Source: Pseudomonas schmalbachii
GTDB taxonomy: Bacteria > Pseudomonadota > Gammaproteobacteria > Pseudomonadales > Pseudomonadaceae
Assembly: GCF_017589465.1 (NCBI RefSeq)
Contig: NZ_JAELYA010000002.1
Coordinates: forward strand, 186,001 to 250,000
DNA length: 64,000 nucleotides
Direction of reading: 5' to 3'
Below are positions 9,211 through 18,130 of this stretch, piece by piece. The translations under genes were made by a program, and so were the position numbers. Under the pieces are notes generated by a model, which worked only from the letters and a program-made list of their open reading frames with translations, searched no databases and had not been told where the DNA came from. Positions within the stretch are counted from its first letter, which is position 1; each line of letters starts with the position of its first letter.

Positions 9211-9948
9211 TTACCGCCAGGTAACGTGCTGATCGAGCGGGAAGCGCAGGCGCGGGTTGTAGATACCCTTCTCGCCCATCTTGCCGACCGCCAGCAGCAT
9301 GATCGGAATGGCCTCGCGCGGAATATCCAGAACCTTGCGCAGGCGCACTTCGTCGAAGCCCTCCATCGGGCAGGTGGCGTAGCCGTGGCTCTGGAACGCC
9401 AGCATCAGGTTCGCCGCCGCCAGTGAGGTGGACTTCACCGCCCACGTACGCATCTGCGCCTTGCTGTTGGGACCGCGCATCAGCGGCGTGCGCAGGCCCT
9501 TCAGGCGCACCAGCTGGCGCTTGACGAAGCCGAGCAGGCCGAACGGCCCCTGGTTGTACTGGAACTGCGCCCTGCCGGAATAGAACACACGGGTGATTTC
9601 CGGGATCTTCTCCTGCGGCCAGTACTTGAGGACGTTGTCGCAGGCTTCGCTCCAGGTGTCCGGGCGCGCCAGCACGGCGATCAGCAGCGGCGCCTTCGCC
9701 GCATTCTGCTTCAGGCACACGGGGTGCAAGCGTTCGCGCAGCTGCGGATCGCGGATCACCTGGAAGCTCCACGGCTGCAGGTTGCAGGAACTGGGCGCGA
9801 GGACGGCCATTTCCAGGCAGTCGCGGATCACTTCGTCGGGCACCGGCTCGGCGGTGAAGCGGCGTACCGAGCGGCGCTGTTCGATCAGCGCGCGCAGCGC
9901 CTCGTGGGTCGCCGGCTGGCAGGGAGTCTGGGAAACGAAGCTGTTCAT
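9211..9948 (-). CDS. nitroreductase family protein
   Basis: FMN-dependent nitroreductase-like oxidoreductase of about 245 residues. Family features are the N-terminal EQRRSVRRFTAEPVPDE, LAPSSCNLQPWSFQVI and the C-terminal MLLAVGKMGEKG. The natural substrate is unknown. I chose the ATG at 9948 (MNSFVSQTP); AAGGAG lies 12 nt upstream, a little far, and an in-frame ATG at 9972 has no better site. The stop lies directly beside a family A repeat. Confidence 0.88.
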   Translation of the reverse strand: MNSFVSQTPCQPATHEALRALIEQRRSVRRFTAEPVPDEVIRDCLEMAVLAPSSCNLQPWSFQVIRDPQLRERLHPVCLKQNAAKAPLLIAVLARPDTWSEACDNVLKYWPQEKIPEITRVFYSGRAQFQYNQGPFGLLGFVKRQLVRLKGLRTPLMRGPNSKAQMRTWAVKSTSLAAANLMLAFQSHGYATCPMEGFDEVRLRKVLDIPREAIPIMLLAVGKMGEKGIYNPRLRFPLDQHVTWR

Positions 9949-10080
9949 GTGGGGGCAGGGCTCCTTGGACATGAGCCCGATTAAGCCGCCCCGTTTTATC
10001 GAGAACAAGGGAAACACGGAAATGCCGGCAGGATTGGCATTTCTGCCCTGTTCTGCCGGCTTTCCGGAAGGTGCTGCGCC

Positions 10081-10563
10081 TTAGCCGAGGGCCTTTTCGA
10101 TCGCCTGGACCAGCGCCGGATCTTCCGGAGTGGTGCGCGGGCTGAAGCGCGCCAGCACACGGCCGTCCGGACCGAGGAGGAATTTCTCGAAGTTCCAGGT
10201 GATGTCGCCGGGGAACTCGGCGCCCTCACCGGCCAGCAGACGATACAGCGGGTGACGATCGTGGCCGTTGACCTCGATCTTGCCGCTCATCGGGAAGGTC
10301 ACCCCGTAGTTCAGCGAGCAGAACGACTGGATATCAGCCTCGCTGCCCGGCTCCTGCCCGGCGAACTGGTTGCACGGCAGGCCGAGGACCACGAAGCCCT
10401 TGTCGCGGTATTGCTGATAGAGGTTTTCCAGCCCTGCGTATTGCGGGGTCAGGCCACATTTGGAAGCGACATTGACCACCAGCACCACCTTCCCCTTGAG
10501 CGGGGCCAGGGACAGGTCGCGACCATCGAGAGCGTGCAGAGTCAGATCGTGAAAAGCGCTCAT
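10081..10563 (-). CDS. glutathione/thiol peroxidase (GPx family)
   Basis: Cytoplasmic peroxidase of 160 residues that reduces peroxides with a thiol donor. The peroxidatic Cys36 is in VASKCGLTPQY; the other catalytic residues lie in GLPCNQFAGQEPG (Gln) and ITWNFEKFL (Trp, Asn). It is the cysteine, not the selenocysteine, type. AAGGAG lies 7 nt before the ATG at 10563; longer frames upstream have no ribosome site. It matches the P. aeruginosa gene next to slyD. Confidence 0.93.
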   Translation of the reverse strand: MSAFHDLTLHALDGRDLSLAPLKGKVVLVVNVASKCGLTPQYAGLENLYQQYRDKGFVVLGLPCNQFAGQEPGSEADIQSFCSLNYGVTFPMSGKIEVNGHDRHPLYRLLAGEGAEFPGDITWNFEKFLLGPDGRVLARFSPRTTPEDPALVQAIEKALG

Positions 10564-10770
10564 GGAGTACTCCTTGAAGACCGACGGCACAACGTGCCGC
10601 ACACCGGGGTAGGCACCATGTCCGCACCCGGCGCATCCCAAGCGGTTCGGGAAGAAATGCCCTAGCGTGCGAAAGGCGCCCGAAAGCGCCTTTCAATTGA
10701 ACAGCTTAGCAGCTTCGCTACGACTGCAACCGGCCATCAGTGACCGGCATCACAGCGTAGCGACGGCGCA

Positions 10771-11256
10771 TCAGTGGTGGTGACCACCTTCGCCGTGGAT
10801 GTGGCCGTGGGCGACTTCTTCCGCGGAAGCGTCGCGCACGCTGACCACCTTGACCTTGAAGTTCAGGCGCTGGCCGGCCAGCGGGTGGTTGCCGTCGACG
10901 GTCACGTCGTCGCCGTCGATGTCGCGGATGGTGACGATCTGCATGCCGCCGTTCGGAGCGGACGCATGGAACTGCATGCCGACTTCCAGTTGATCCACAC
11001 CTTCGAACATTTCACGGTTCAGGGTGGCGACCAGCTCGGCGCTGTATTCGCCGTAGGCTTCTTCCGGCTCGATGGTGACGCTCAGTTCGTCGCCGACCTG
11101 CTTGCCTTCCAGGGCTTTTTCCAGACCGACGATGATGTTGCCGGCACCCTGCAGGTACACCAGCGGAGCGCCGCCGGCGGAACTGTCAATGACCTCACCT
11201 GCATCGTTGGTCAGGGTATAGTCGATGGAAACCGCCTTGTTGGCTGCGATCTGCAT
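10771..11256 (-). CDS. slyD: SlyD, FKBP-type peptidyl-prolyl isomerase and metallochaperone
   Basis: Folding helper of 161 residues with an FKBP domain (SIDYTLTNDAGEVIDSS, PLVYLQG, GLEKALEGKQVGD), an inserted flap (the IF domain) and a metal-binding histidine-rich tail (HGHIHGEGGHHH). The family isomerises proline bonds and supplies nickel to hydrogenases; the short tail suggests modest metal capacity. It is divergent from the DUF3565 gene and ackA. Confidence 0.94.
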   Translation of the reverse strand: MQIAANKAVSIDYTLTNDAGEVIDSSAGGAPLVYLQGAGNIIVGLEKALEGKQVGDELSVTIEPEEAYGEYSAELVATLNREMFEGVDQLEVGMQFHASAPNGGMQIVTIRDIDGDDVTVDGNHPLAGQRLNFKVKVVSVRDASAEEVAHGHIHGEGGHHH

Positions 11257-11587
11257 GGTACGAAACCTATCTGAAATAGAAGATGAACGGGCAAGTGTAC
11301 GCTGCGCCGGGGATGAAAGCGACCCGACGGCGGACAGACGGCCCGGCGCCGGGCTTCCGCGGCTGCTTGACTTTCATCAGGACGAGGATGGCCACTGGGT
11401 GGCAGTCTTGTCGTGCGGCCATACCCAGCACTTGCGCCACCAGCCGCCCTGGCAGATGCGCAAGTGGGTGCTCGACGAGCAGCAACGATGCAGTCAGATC
11501 GGCCGCCCCTTCCCCTGCGGCTGGTGCGCCCAGGAATCCGGCGATGCGGAACCCGCTCCGGACTCCTCGGGCGAGGGCTCGGCATAA
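11255..11587 (+). CDS. DUF3565 domain protein (start uncertain)
   Basis: Small protein with the DUF3565 pattern: [20 protein letters not shown], then [15 protein letters not shown] and a C-terminal PCGWC pair, which together suggest metal binding. Function is unknown. The domain is encoded at about 11358-11543. The only in-frame ATG is at 11255 and overlaps the start codon of slyD on the other strand; a CTG at 11363 is the alternative. Either an unusual start is used or the true N-terminus lies in another frame. It is followed after about 45 bases by ackA. Confidence 0.6.
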   Translation: MVRNLSEIEDERASVRCAGDESDPTADRRPGAGLPRLLDFHQDEDGHWVAVLSCGHTQHLRHQPPWQMRKWVLDEQQRCSQIGRPFPCGWCAQESGDAEPAPDSSGEGSA

Positions 11588-11631
11588 CCGCAGCAAGGAC
11601 AACCCGAAGCCGATTCCGACAAGGAGTGAGC

Positions 11632-12816
11632 ATGCCGTCCCGTAACATCCTGGTAATCAACTGCGGCAGTTCGTCGATCAAGTTCGCCCTGATACGCGAA
11701 GGGCAAAAGGAATTCCTCCTGCACGGCCTGGCCGAGCGCCTCGGCTCCAGCGCATCGGTGCTGCACTGGCAGCAGGACGGCCAGAAGGACAGCCAGACGC
11801 TGTCCGGCGGCGACCACCGCGCCGCCCTCACCCAACTGCTGCCGCTGGTGGACAAGGCCGCCGGCGGCGAACTGCACGCCATCGGCCATCGCGTGGTGCA
11901 CGGCGGCGAGCGCTTCAACCATTCCTGCCGGATCGACGCCGAGGTGCTCCAGGCGATCCGCGATACCTCTCCGCTGGCGCCGCTGCACAACCCGCCGAAC
12001 CTGCTCGGCATCGAGGCGGCCATGGCGATCTACCCGGCGCTGCCGCACATCGCGGTGTTCGATACGGCCTTCCACCAGAGCCTGCCCGAGTACGCCTACC
12101 GTTACGCCCTGCCGGAAAGCCTGTACCGCGAGCAGCACGTGCGCCGCTACGGTTTCCACGGAACCAGCCACCGCTACGTCAGCCATGAGGCGGCGGGAAT
12201 GACCGGCCTCGCCGTGGACGACAGCAACTGGCTGTCGGCGCACCTCGGCAACGGCAGCTCCACCTGCGCCATCGTCAACGGCCAGAGCCGCGACACCAGC
12301 ATGGGCCTGACGCCGCTGGAAGGCCTGGTGATGGGCACCCGCAGCGGTGACGTCGATCCGAACCTGCACAGCCACCTGGTGCGCACCCTCGGCTGGAGCC
12401 TGGAAAAGATCGACCACATGCTCAACCACGAGAGCGGCCTGCTCGGCCTCTCCGGCCTGTCCAACGACATGCGCACCCTGGAACAGGCCCGCGAACAGGG
12501 CCACCCCGGCGCGTCGCTGGCCATCGAGGTGTTCTGCTACCGCCTGGCCAAGTCGCTGGCCGCACTGGGCTGCGCCCTGCCCCGCCTGGACGGCGTGATC
12601 TTCACCGGCGGCATCGGCGAGAACTCGCCGCTGGTGCGCAACAAGACCGTGGCGCACCTGCACCTGCTCAACCTGGCGCTCGACAGCGAAGCCAACGCCC
12701 GCTGCGTGCGCGGCGTCGGCGGGCCAATCCATGCGCAGGGCCACCCGCGGGTGCTGGTGATCCCGACCAACGAGGAATTGCAGATCGCTATCGACACGCT
12801 GGCCATACTGCACTGA
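11632..12816 (+). CDS. ackA: acetate kinase
   Basis: Converts acetyl phosphate and ADP to acetate and ATP, the second step of the Pta-AckA route. The 394-residue protein starts [20 protein letters not shown] (acetate kinase signature 1), with VVHGGERF, signature 2 [32 protein letters not shown] and [16 protein letters not shown] lies 5 nt before the ATG at 11632; longer upstream frames are noise. pta follows 58 bases downstream and is probably co-transcribed. Confidence 0.96.
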   Translation: MPSRNILVINCGSSSIKFALIREGQKEFLLHGLAERLGSSASVLHWQQDGQKDSQTLSGGDHRAALTQLLPLVDKAAGGELHAIGHRVVHGGERFNHSCRIDAEVLQAIRDTSPLAPLHNPPNLLGIEAAMAIYPALPHIAVFDTAFHQSLPEYAYRYALPESLYREQHVRRYGFHGTSHRYVSHEAAGMTGLAVDDSNWLSAHLGNGSSTCAIVNGQSRDTSMGLTPLEGLVMGTRSGDVDPNLHSHLVRTLGWSLEKIDHMLNHESGLLGLSGLSNDMRTLEQAREQGHPGASLAIEVFCYRLAKSLAALGCALPRLDGVIFTGGIGENSPLVRNKTVAHLHLLNLALDSEANARCVRGVGGPIHAQGHPRVLVIPTNEELQIAIDTLAILH

Positions 12817-12874
12817 ATATTCCGCGCTCGCCCCACAAGGGCGAGTGTCGAACCGAACGGCTTAAGGAGCCCGG

Positions 12875-15007
12875 ATGCATACCTTCTTCATCGCACCGAC
12901 CGGATTTGGCGTCGGCCTCACTTCCACCAGCCTTGGCCTGATCCGCGCCCTGCAGCGCGCCGGCCTGAAGGTCGGCTTCTACAAGCCGATCGCCCAGCCG
13001 CACCAGGGCGACGAAGGCCCGGAGCGCTCCAGCGAACTGGTCGCCCGCACCCACGGCCTGAATGCGCCGCTGCCGCTGTCGCTGACCAAGGTCGAGCGCA
13101 TGCTCGGCGAAGGCCAGCTCGACGAACTGCTGGAGGAAATCATCCACCACTTCCAGCAGGCCGCCGAAGACAAGGACGTGATGATCGTCGAGGGCATGGT
13201 GCCGACCCCGCAGGTCAGCTATGCCGCGCGGATCAACTCACACATGGCGAAGAGCTTCGACTCGGAAGTGATCCTGGTTTCCGCGCCGGAAAGCGAGACC
13301 ATCTCCGAACTGTCCGACCGCATCGAAATCCTCGCCCACCTGTTCGGCGGGCCGCGCGATCCGAAGCTGCTCGGGGTGATCGTCAACAAGGTCCGCGTCA
13401 GCGACGCCGACGGCCAGCCGCTGGACAGCGAAGCCGCCGCCGAACACTTCGCCCAGCGCTTGCAGGAACATTCGCCGCTGCTGCGCGATGGCGACTTCCG
13501 CCTGCTCGGCTGCATTCCCTGGCAGGACGAACTGAACGCCCCGCGCACCCGCGACGTCGCCGACCTGCTCGGCGCCCGCGTGCTGAATGCCGGCGACTAC
13601 GAACAGCGGCGGGTGCAGAAGATCATCCTCTGCGCACCCTCGGCGCCGAACACCGCGCACCTGCTCAAACCCGGCGTTCTGGTGGTGGTCCCCGGCGACC
13701 GCTACGACATCATCCTCGCCGCCAGCCTGGCGGCCATGAACGGCGTGCCGCTGGCCGGCCTGCTGCTGTGCAGCGACCTGATGCCCGACCCGCGGGTCAT
13801 GGAACTCTGCCGCAGCGCCTTCCAGGGTGGGCTGCCGGTGCTGATGGTCGGCAGCGGCTCGTTCGAAACCGCCGGCAACCTCAACCGCATGAACAAGGAA
13901 ATCCCGGTGGACGACCGCGAGCGCGCGGAACGGGTCACCGAGTACGTCGCCGGGCACATCGACTTCGAATGGCTCAAGCAGCGCTGTGGCGAACCCAGGG
14001 AACTGCGCCTGTCGCCGCCGGTATTCCGCTACCTGCTGACCCAGCGCGCGAGCAAGGCCGGCAAGCGCATCGTCCTGCCGGAAGGCAGCGAGCCACGCAC
14101 CGTGCAGGCGGCGGCGATCTGCCATGCGCGCGGCATCGCCCGCTGCGTGCTGCTGGCCAAGCAGGAGGACGTGCAGGCGGTAGCGCAGATGCTCGGCATC
14201 GTGCTGCCGGAAGACCTGGAAATCGTCGATCCCGATCTTGTGCGCGGCCGCTACGTCGAGCCGATGGTCGCCCAGCGCAAGGGCAAGAACCTCAACGCGC
14301 CGATGGCCGAGCAGCAACTGGAAGACAACGTGGTGCTCGGCACCATGATGCTCGCCCTAGACGAGGTGGACGGGCTGGTTTCCGGCGCCATCCACACCAC
14401 CGCCAACACCATCCGCCCGGCCCTGCAGCTGATCAAGACCGCGCCGGGCTACAACCTGGTGTCGTCGGTGTTCTTCATGCTGCTGCCGGACCAGGTGGTG
14501 GTCTACGGCGACTGCGCGGTGAACCCCGATCCGTCGGCCGGCGACCTGGCCGACATCGCCATCCAGAGCGCCGACTCCGCCCTGGCCTTCGGCATTCCGC
14601 CGCGGGTGGCGATGATCAGCTACTCCACCGGCGAATCCGGAACCGGCGCAGATGTCGAGAAAGTGCGGGAAGCGACGCGCATCGCGCGGGAAAAACGCCC
14701 CGATCTGTTGATCGATGGGCCCTTGCAGTATGATGCCGCCGCCATCGCCAGCGTAGGCCGGCAGAAGGCCCCGGACAGCCTGGTGGCCGGACGCGCCACG
14801 GTGTTCGTGTTCCCCGACCTGAACACCGGCAACACCACCTACAAGGCGGTGCAGCGCAGCGCCGACTGCATCAGCATCGGCCCCATGCTGCAGGGTTTGC
14901 GCAAACCGGTGAACGACCTGTCGCGCGGCGCGCTGGTGGACGACATCGTCTATACCATCGCACTGACGGCGATCCAGGCAGACAGCGTCAGGGAAGACAA
15001 GGGCTGA
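12875..15007 (+). CDS. pta: phosphate acetyltransferase, long (class II) form
   Basis: Transfers acetyl from acetyl-CoA to phosphate; with AckA it makes ATP from pyruvate under low oxygen. The 710-residue enzyme has an N-terminal P-loop-like, BioD-related domain (MHTFFIAPTGFGVGLTSTS), a central DRTGG-type regulatory region (about 215-340) and a C-terminal catalytic PTA_PTB domain (from about 385; KRIVLPEGSEPRTVQAA, GMISYSTG-like MISYSTGESGTG, GPLQYDAA). A GGAG ribosome site precedes the ATG. Confidence 0.96.
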   Translation: MHTFFIAPTGFGVGLTSTSLGLIRALQRAGLKVGFYKPIAQPHQGDEGPERSSELVARTHGLNAPLPLSLTKVERMLGEGQLDELLEEIIHHFQQAAEDKDVMIVEGMVPTPQVSYAARINSHMAKSFDSEVILVSAPESETISELSDRIEILAHLFGGPRDPKLLGVIVNKVRVSDADGQPLDSEAAAEHFAQRLQEHSPLLRDGDFRLLGCIPWQDELNAPRTRDVADLLGARVLNAGDYEQRRVQKIILCAPSAPNTAHLLKPGVLVVVPGDRYDIILAASLAAMNGVPLAGLLLCSDLMPDPRVMELCRSAFQGGLPVLMVGSGSFETAGNLNRMNKEIPVDDRERAERVTEYVAGHIDFEWLKQRCGEPRELRLSPPVFRYLLTQRASKAGKRIVLPEGSEPRTVQAAAICHARGIARCVLLAKQEDVQAVAQMLGIVLPEDLEIVDPDLVRGRYVEPMVAQRKGKNLNAPMAEQQLEDNVVLGTMMLALDEVDGLVSGAIHTTANTIRPALQLIKTAPGYNLVSSVFFMLLPDQVVVYGDCAVNPDPSAGDLADIAIQSADSALAFGIPPRVAMISYSTGESGTGADVEKVREATRIAREKRPDLLIDGPLQYDAAAIASVGRQKAPDSLVAGRATVFVFPDLNTGNTTYKAVQRSADCISIGPMLQGLRKPVNDLSRGALVDDIVYTIALTAIQADSVREDKG

Positions 15008-15079
15008 CCGCCCCGCACGAGGACGTGCCAGAACCACGCGCCCGGCCCGTCCGGGCGCTCATGTACAAGGACATCCCCG

Positions 15080-15994
15080 ATGTTGAGCTTTCTTCCTCCC
15101 GCCGTTCGCGGCGTACTGGCCAGTCTGCTGCTGTTCTGCAGCACCCTGTTCTGGGCCGCGCTGCTGTTCGGCATGACGCTGGTCAAGATCCTCCTGCCGT
15201 TCGCGGCGGCGCAGAGCCTGTGCGGCAGGATCATGAGCCTGATCGCCGAGGGCTGGATCGGCTGCAACAAGTTCTGGATGAACCTGGTCCAGGACACGCG
15301 CTGGAACGTCCAGGGCATCCAGGGCCTGCACTACGACCACTCCTATCTGGTGACCAGCAACCACCAGAGCTGGGTCGATATCCTGGTGCTGCAATACCAG
15401 CTCAACCGGCGCCTGCCGCTGCTGCGATTCTTCCTCAAGCAGGAACTGATCTGGGTGCCCATCATCGGCCTGTGCTGGTGGGCGCTGGATTTCCCCTTCA
15501 TGAAGCGCTACAGCAAGGCCTACCTGGCGAAGTATCCGGAAAAGAAAGGCCAGGACCTGGCGACCACGCGCAAAGCCTGCGCACGCTTCAGCCGCATCAA
15601 GGTGGCGGTGTTCAACTTCCTCGAAGGCACCCGCTTCACCCGCGCCAAGCACGACCAGCAGCAGTCGCCCTTCCAGTACCTGCTCAAGCCCAAGGCCGGC
15701 GGCATCGCCTTCGTCCTCGACGCCATGGGCGAGCAATTGCGCACGCTGGTGAATGTCACCATCCACTATCCCGACGGCAGCCCGACCTTCTGGTGCCTGC
15801 TGTCCGGCAAGCTGAAGAACGTGGTGGTGCGCTTCGAAGAACTGGAAATCCCCCGCCAGTTCCTCGGCAGGAGCTACGACCAGGACGAAGCCTATCGCGC
15901 GGAATTCCAGCAGTGGGTCAACCAGCTGTGGGAGCGCAAGGACCAGTTGCTGGCCCAGCTGCACCGCGAGTTTCCCGCCGGCGCGCGGGTCTGA
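15080..15994 (+). CDS. PlsC-type 1-acyl-glycerol-3-phosphate acyltransferase (YihG-like)
   Basis: Inner-membrane acyltransferase of 304 residues of the lysophosphatidate acyltransferase group. An N-terminal membrane segment (VLASLLLFCSTLFWAALLFGM) is followed by the catalytic HX4D motif (NHQSWVD, His95 to Asp100) and the acceptor-binding FLEGTR near 180. Length and motifs fit the larger YihG-like branch. AAGGAC precedes the ATG. It lies about 70 bases after pta and may be read from the same transcript. Confidence 0.9.
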   Translation: MLSFLPPAVRGVLASLLLFCSTLFWAALLFGMTLVKILLPFAAAQSLCGRIMSLIAEGWIGCNKFWMNLVQDTRWNVQGIQGLHYDHSYLVTSNHQSWVDILVLQYQLNRRLPLLRFFLKQELIWVPIIGLCWWALDFPFMKRYSKAYLAKYPEKKGQDLATTRKACARFSRIKVAVFNFLEGTRFTRAKHDQQQSPFQYLLKPKAGGIAFVLDAMGEQLRTLVNVTIHYPDGSPTFWCLLSGKLKNVVVRFEELEIPRQFLGRSYDQDEAYRAEFQQWVNQLWERKDQLLAQLHREFPAGARV

Positions 15995-16003
15995 GGTGTG
16001 GGT

Positions 16004-16059
16004 TGGCGGGTTTCACCCGCCCTACCTGTCTCATCCCGTAGGGCGGGTGCAACCCGCCA
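16004..16059. repeat. palindromic repeat pair, family A
   Basis: Inward-facing 22-base arms (16004-16025 and 16038-16059), one mismatch, same sequence family as 9151-9204 and 35319-35376. It starts 9 bases after the acyltransferase stop codon. Confidence 0.82.
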
Positions 16060-16070
16060 CATCGGAAAAC

Positions 16071-16100
16071 GAAGAAACCCGCCAATCGGCGGGTTTCTTC
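16071..16100. terminator. intrinsic terminator between convergent genes
   Basis: Thirteen-base arms GAAGAAACCCGCC and GGCGGGTTTCTTC enclose a 4-nt loop (AATC). It sits between the acyltransferase (plus) and the OmpA lipoprotein (minus) and can serve both. Confidence 0.85.
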
Positions 16101-16117
16101 GCTATTGCACCGGCTTA

Positions 16118-16831
16118 TTACTGCACGGTGCTGGTAGCGCCCTGGGCACCCGGCAGGGCACGCAGGTTCACTTCGACGCGGCGGTTCTGCGCGCGGCCGT
16201 CGGCGGTGCCGTTGGAGGCGACCGGCTGGTCCGGGCCCATGCCGCGGGTGCTCACGCGGCCGCCATCGACGCCCTGGGACGTCAGGTAGGTGGCGACGCT
16301 CTGCGCGCGACGCTGCGACAGGTCCATGTTGTGCTGGCGGCTGCCGGTGCTGTCGGTGTAGCCGATGATCTCGATGCTGTTCTGGTTGAACTGCTTGAAG
16401 GAGTTCGCCAGGTTGTTCAGCGGGGTATAGAAGGACGGCGCGATGTTGGCCGAGTCGGTGGCGAAGGTGATGTTGCCCGGCATGATCAGCTTGATGTCAT
16501 CGCCCTGGCGCTCGACCTGTACGCCGGTGCCTTCCATCTGGCGACGCAGCTCGGCTTCCTGCTTGTCGGCGTAGTAGCCGTAGCCGGCAGCGGCGGCGCC
16601 GACGGCAGCGGCGCCGATCAGTGCGCCCTTGCCACGGTTGTTGTGATCGATGGCCGCACCGGCGACGGCGCCGGCCAGCGCACCCAGCGCACCGTACTTG
16701 GCGGTCTTGCTGACGCCGCCCTCGGCCGGGGCCTGGGTGTTGGGATCATAAGGATTCTGCGAAGCGCAACCGGCCATGAGAGCGAAAGCGGTAATGGCCG
16801 CGACCATGGACAGACGACGTGCGGTAAACAT
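16118..16831 (-). CDS. OmpA-family peptidoglycan-binding lipoprotein (YiaD-like)
   Basis: Probable outer-membrane lipoprotein of 237 residues. The signal peptide ends in a lipobox (LMAGC, Cys22). A glycine-zipper stretch (GALGALAGAVAGAAI and GALIGAAAVGAAAAGYGYY) follows, then an OmpA C-terminal domain with the peptidoglycan-contact motif (IEIIGYTDSTGSRQHN, LSQRRAQSVATYL, GRAQNRRVEV). It likely tethers the outer membrane to the cell wall. GAGGAG lies 8 nt before the ATG. It matches the P. aeruginosa PA0833 type. Confidence 0.92.
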   Translation of the reverse strand: MFTARRLSMVAAITAFALMAGCASQNPYDPNTQAPAEGGVSKTAKYGALGALAGAVAGAAIDHNNRGKGALIGAAAVGAAAAGYGYYADKQEAELRRQMEGTGVQVERQGDDIKLIMPGNITFATDSANIAPSFYTPLNNLANSFKQFNQNSIEIIGYTDSTGSRQHNMDLSQRRAQSVATYLTSQGVDGGRVSTRGMGPDQPVASNGTADGRAQNRRVEVNLRALPGAQGATSTVQ

Positions 16832-16927
16832 GAAGGAAGACTCCTCGGGTGACGATATGCCCTGCTGGGCAGCGGTGCTTAGACCATCGGTCGGAGGAAA
16901 GTTTCCTCCGCCCGATGCAAAAGGCCA

Positions 16928-17572
16928 TCAGGCCCTGATGAAGGGATTCTCGCGCATTTCATCGCCCAGGCAAGTCTCCGGGCCGTGGCCGGTGACGACC
17001 GTCGCGTCCTCGTCCAGCGTATAAAGACGCTGCTTGATCGAACGCTCGATGGTGGCGTAGTCGCCGCCCCACAGGTCGGTGCGGCCGATGCTGCGGAAGA
17101 ACAGCGTGTCGCCGGCGATCAGCAGCTTCGCCTCGGGGAACCAGAAGCTCATCGAGCCGGGCGTGTGCCCCGGCGTGTGCAGCGCCACGCCGCAGCCGCA
17201 GGCCAGTTCCTCGTCGTCCTGCAGCCACTGGTCCGGCGCCGGCACCGGGTTGTACGGCACGCCGAACATGCCGCACTGCATTTCCAGGCTGTCCCAGAGG
17301 AACTGGTCGTCCTTGTGCAGGTGCAGGCTGGCGCCGGTGCGCTTCTTCATCTCGCCGGAAGCGAGGAAATGATCGAGGTGCGCGTGTGTGTGGATGATGC
17401 TGACCAGCTTCAGCCCGTGCGCCTCCAGCCTCGCCATGATCAGCTCGGGATTGCCACCCGGGTCGACGACGATGGCCTTCTTCGTCACCGGGTCGCCGAT
17501 GATCGTGCAGTTGCACTGCAGGGGGCCGACGGGGAAGGTTTCTCGGATGATGGCGGGCTTCTCGGCTTGCAT
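16928..17572 (-). CDS. metallo-beta-lactamase-fold hydrolase (GloB-like)
   Basis: Probable zinc hydrolase of 214 residues. Metal motifs are HTHAHLDH, GHTPGS, AGDTLF and the final HGPET. The group includes glyoxalase II and related thioesterases; the true substrate is unknown. I chose the ATG at 17572 (MQAEKPAIIRETF), preceded by CAGG; an upstream in-frame ATG adds 13 residues with no ribosome site. Its start faces the long algD control region. Confidence 0.88.
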   Translation of the reverse strand: MQAEKPAIIRETFPVGPLQCNCTIIGDPVTKKAIVVDPGGNPELIMARLEAHGLKLVSIIHTHAHLDHFLASGEMKKRTGASLHLHKDDQFLWDSLEMQCGMFGVPYNPVPAPDQWLQDDEELACGCGVALHTPGHTPGSMSFWFPEAKLLIAGDTLFFRSIGRTDLWGGDYATIERSIKQRLYTLDEDATVVTGHGPETCLGDEMRENPFIRA

Positions 17573-17749
17573 GGCGATACCTGATCGGATGGATGACGCA
17601 TTTTCGCGCAAATGCGCCGGCCATGGCGACCACTCGACAGCCTCGCCCCGATTCAGGGCGGATCACCCGCAGCCTTTTCCTCGCCGATTGCCTCCGTCCT
17701 GCACGCTGCGGACCGGCTGAATGTCCACACGAAGAGAAGGCTAATCACT

Positions 17750-17760
17750 ACCGCTCGTCC
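17750..17760 (+). promoter_or_regulatory. possible far-upstream AlgR box
   Basis: ACCGCTCGTCC differs at one base from the AlgR consensus ACCGTTCGTC. It lies about 390 bases before the predicted algD start of transcription, close to the position of the P. aeruginosa RB2 site. Motif match only. Confidence 0.35.
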
Positions 17761-18082
17761 GCCTGCAGCGGCGTGGCGAAGAAAATTTTCCCGTCCGCCG
17801 AACGCCGGATCGGGCCGGAAACATCCCGAAAAACTGTCCGTTCTGTAATCCATTGGCCACTGCAGGCGTAGCGCCATTATCTGCATTTCACAATTGCAAG
17901 TTGCAATGAAACGCTCCGCCCAACAAATGAAAATCTGTTTCGGCGGATGAATCGGTTGAATTTCAGCCAGAAATTTAAATGAACTTTTTGCGACGTTGCA
18001 GTTTGCATGGACAGCAATGAAATGCCGAAGCGCCATCAATCCGGCATCAATTACTGGCAATCGGGCAGTGCCCTGCCCCGAT

Positions 18083-18092
18083 ACCGTTGAAC
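18083..18092 (+). promoter_or_regulatory. possible promoter-proximal AlgR half-site
   Basis: ACCGTTGAAC keeps the CCGTT of an AlgR box and lies at about -54 to -45, where P. aeruginosa has its weak RB3 site. Low similarity outside CCGTT. Confidence 0.25.
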
Positions 18093-18101
18093 TGTTCGAA
18101 G

Positions 18102-18130
18102 GAACTAACTCCGAATTTGCCAAATCCTAT
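18102..18130 (+). promoter_or_regulatory. algD promoter, AlgU (sigma-22) type
   Basis: GAACTA (18102-18107), a 17-nt spacer and TCCTAT (18125-18130). From memory of the P. aeruginosa algD promoter (GAACTT, 17 nt, TCCTAT), the -10 and the spacing are identical and the -35 differs at its last base. The start of transcription would be near 18137, giving a leader of about 363 nt, nearly the P. aeruginosa length. Confidence 0.75.

Noticed and set aside
10671-10694. Hairpin GAAAGGCGC/GCGCCTTTC as slyD terminator
   Set aside because: The stem is good, but no T-run follows on either strand, so termination is not supported.
16886-16916. Long palindrome around CGGAGGAAA/TTTCCTCCG after the hydrolase gene
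   Set aside because: It could be a terminator, but no T-run follows on the minus strand; kept only as a hairpin of unknown role.
17981-18002. GAACTT at 17981 as an alternative AlgU promoter
   Set aside because: The -35 is perfect, but no matching -10 lies 16-17 bases further on, and the site at 18102-18130 fits both spacing and leader length.
17653-18123. Minus-strand frame of 156 codons in the algD upstream region
   Set aside because: No ribosome site, no similarity recognised, and it overlaps the conserved algD promoter.
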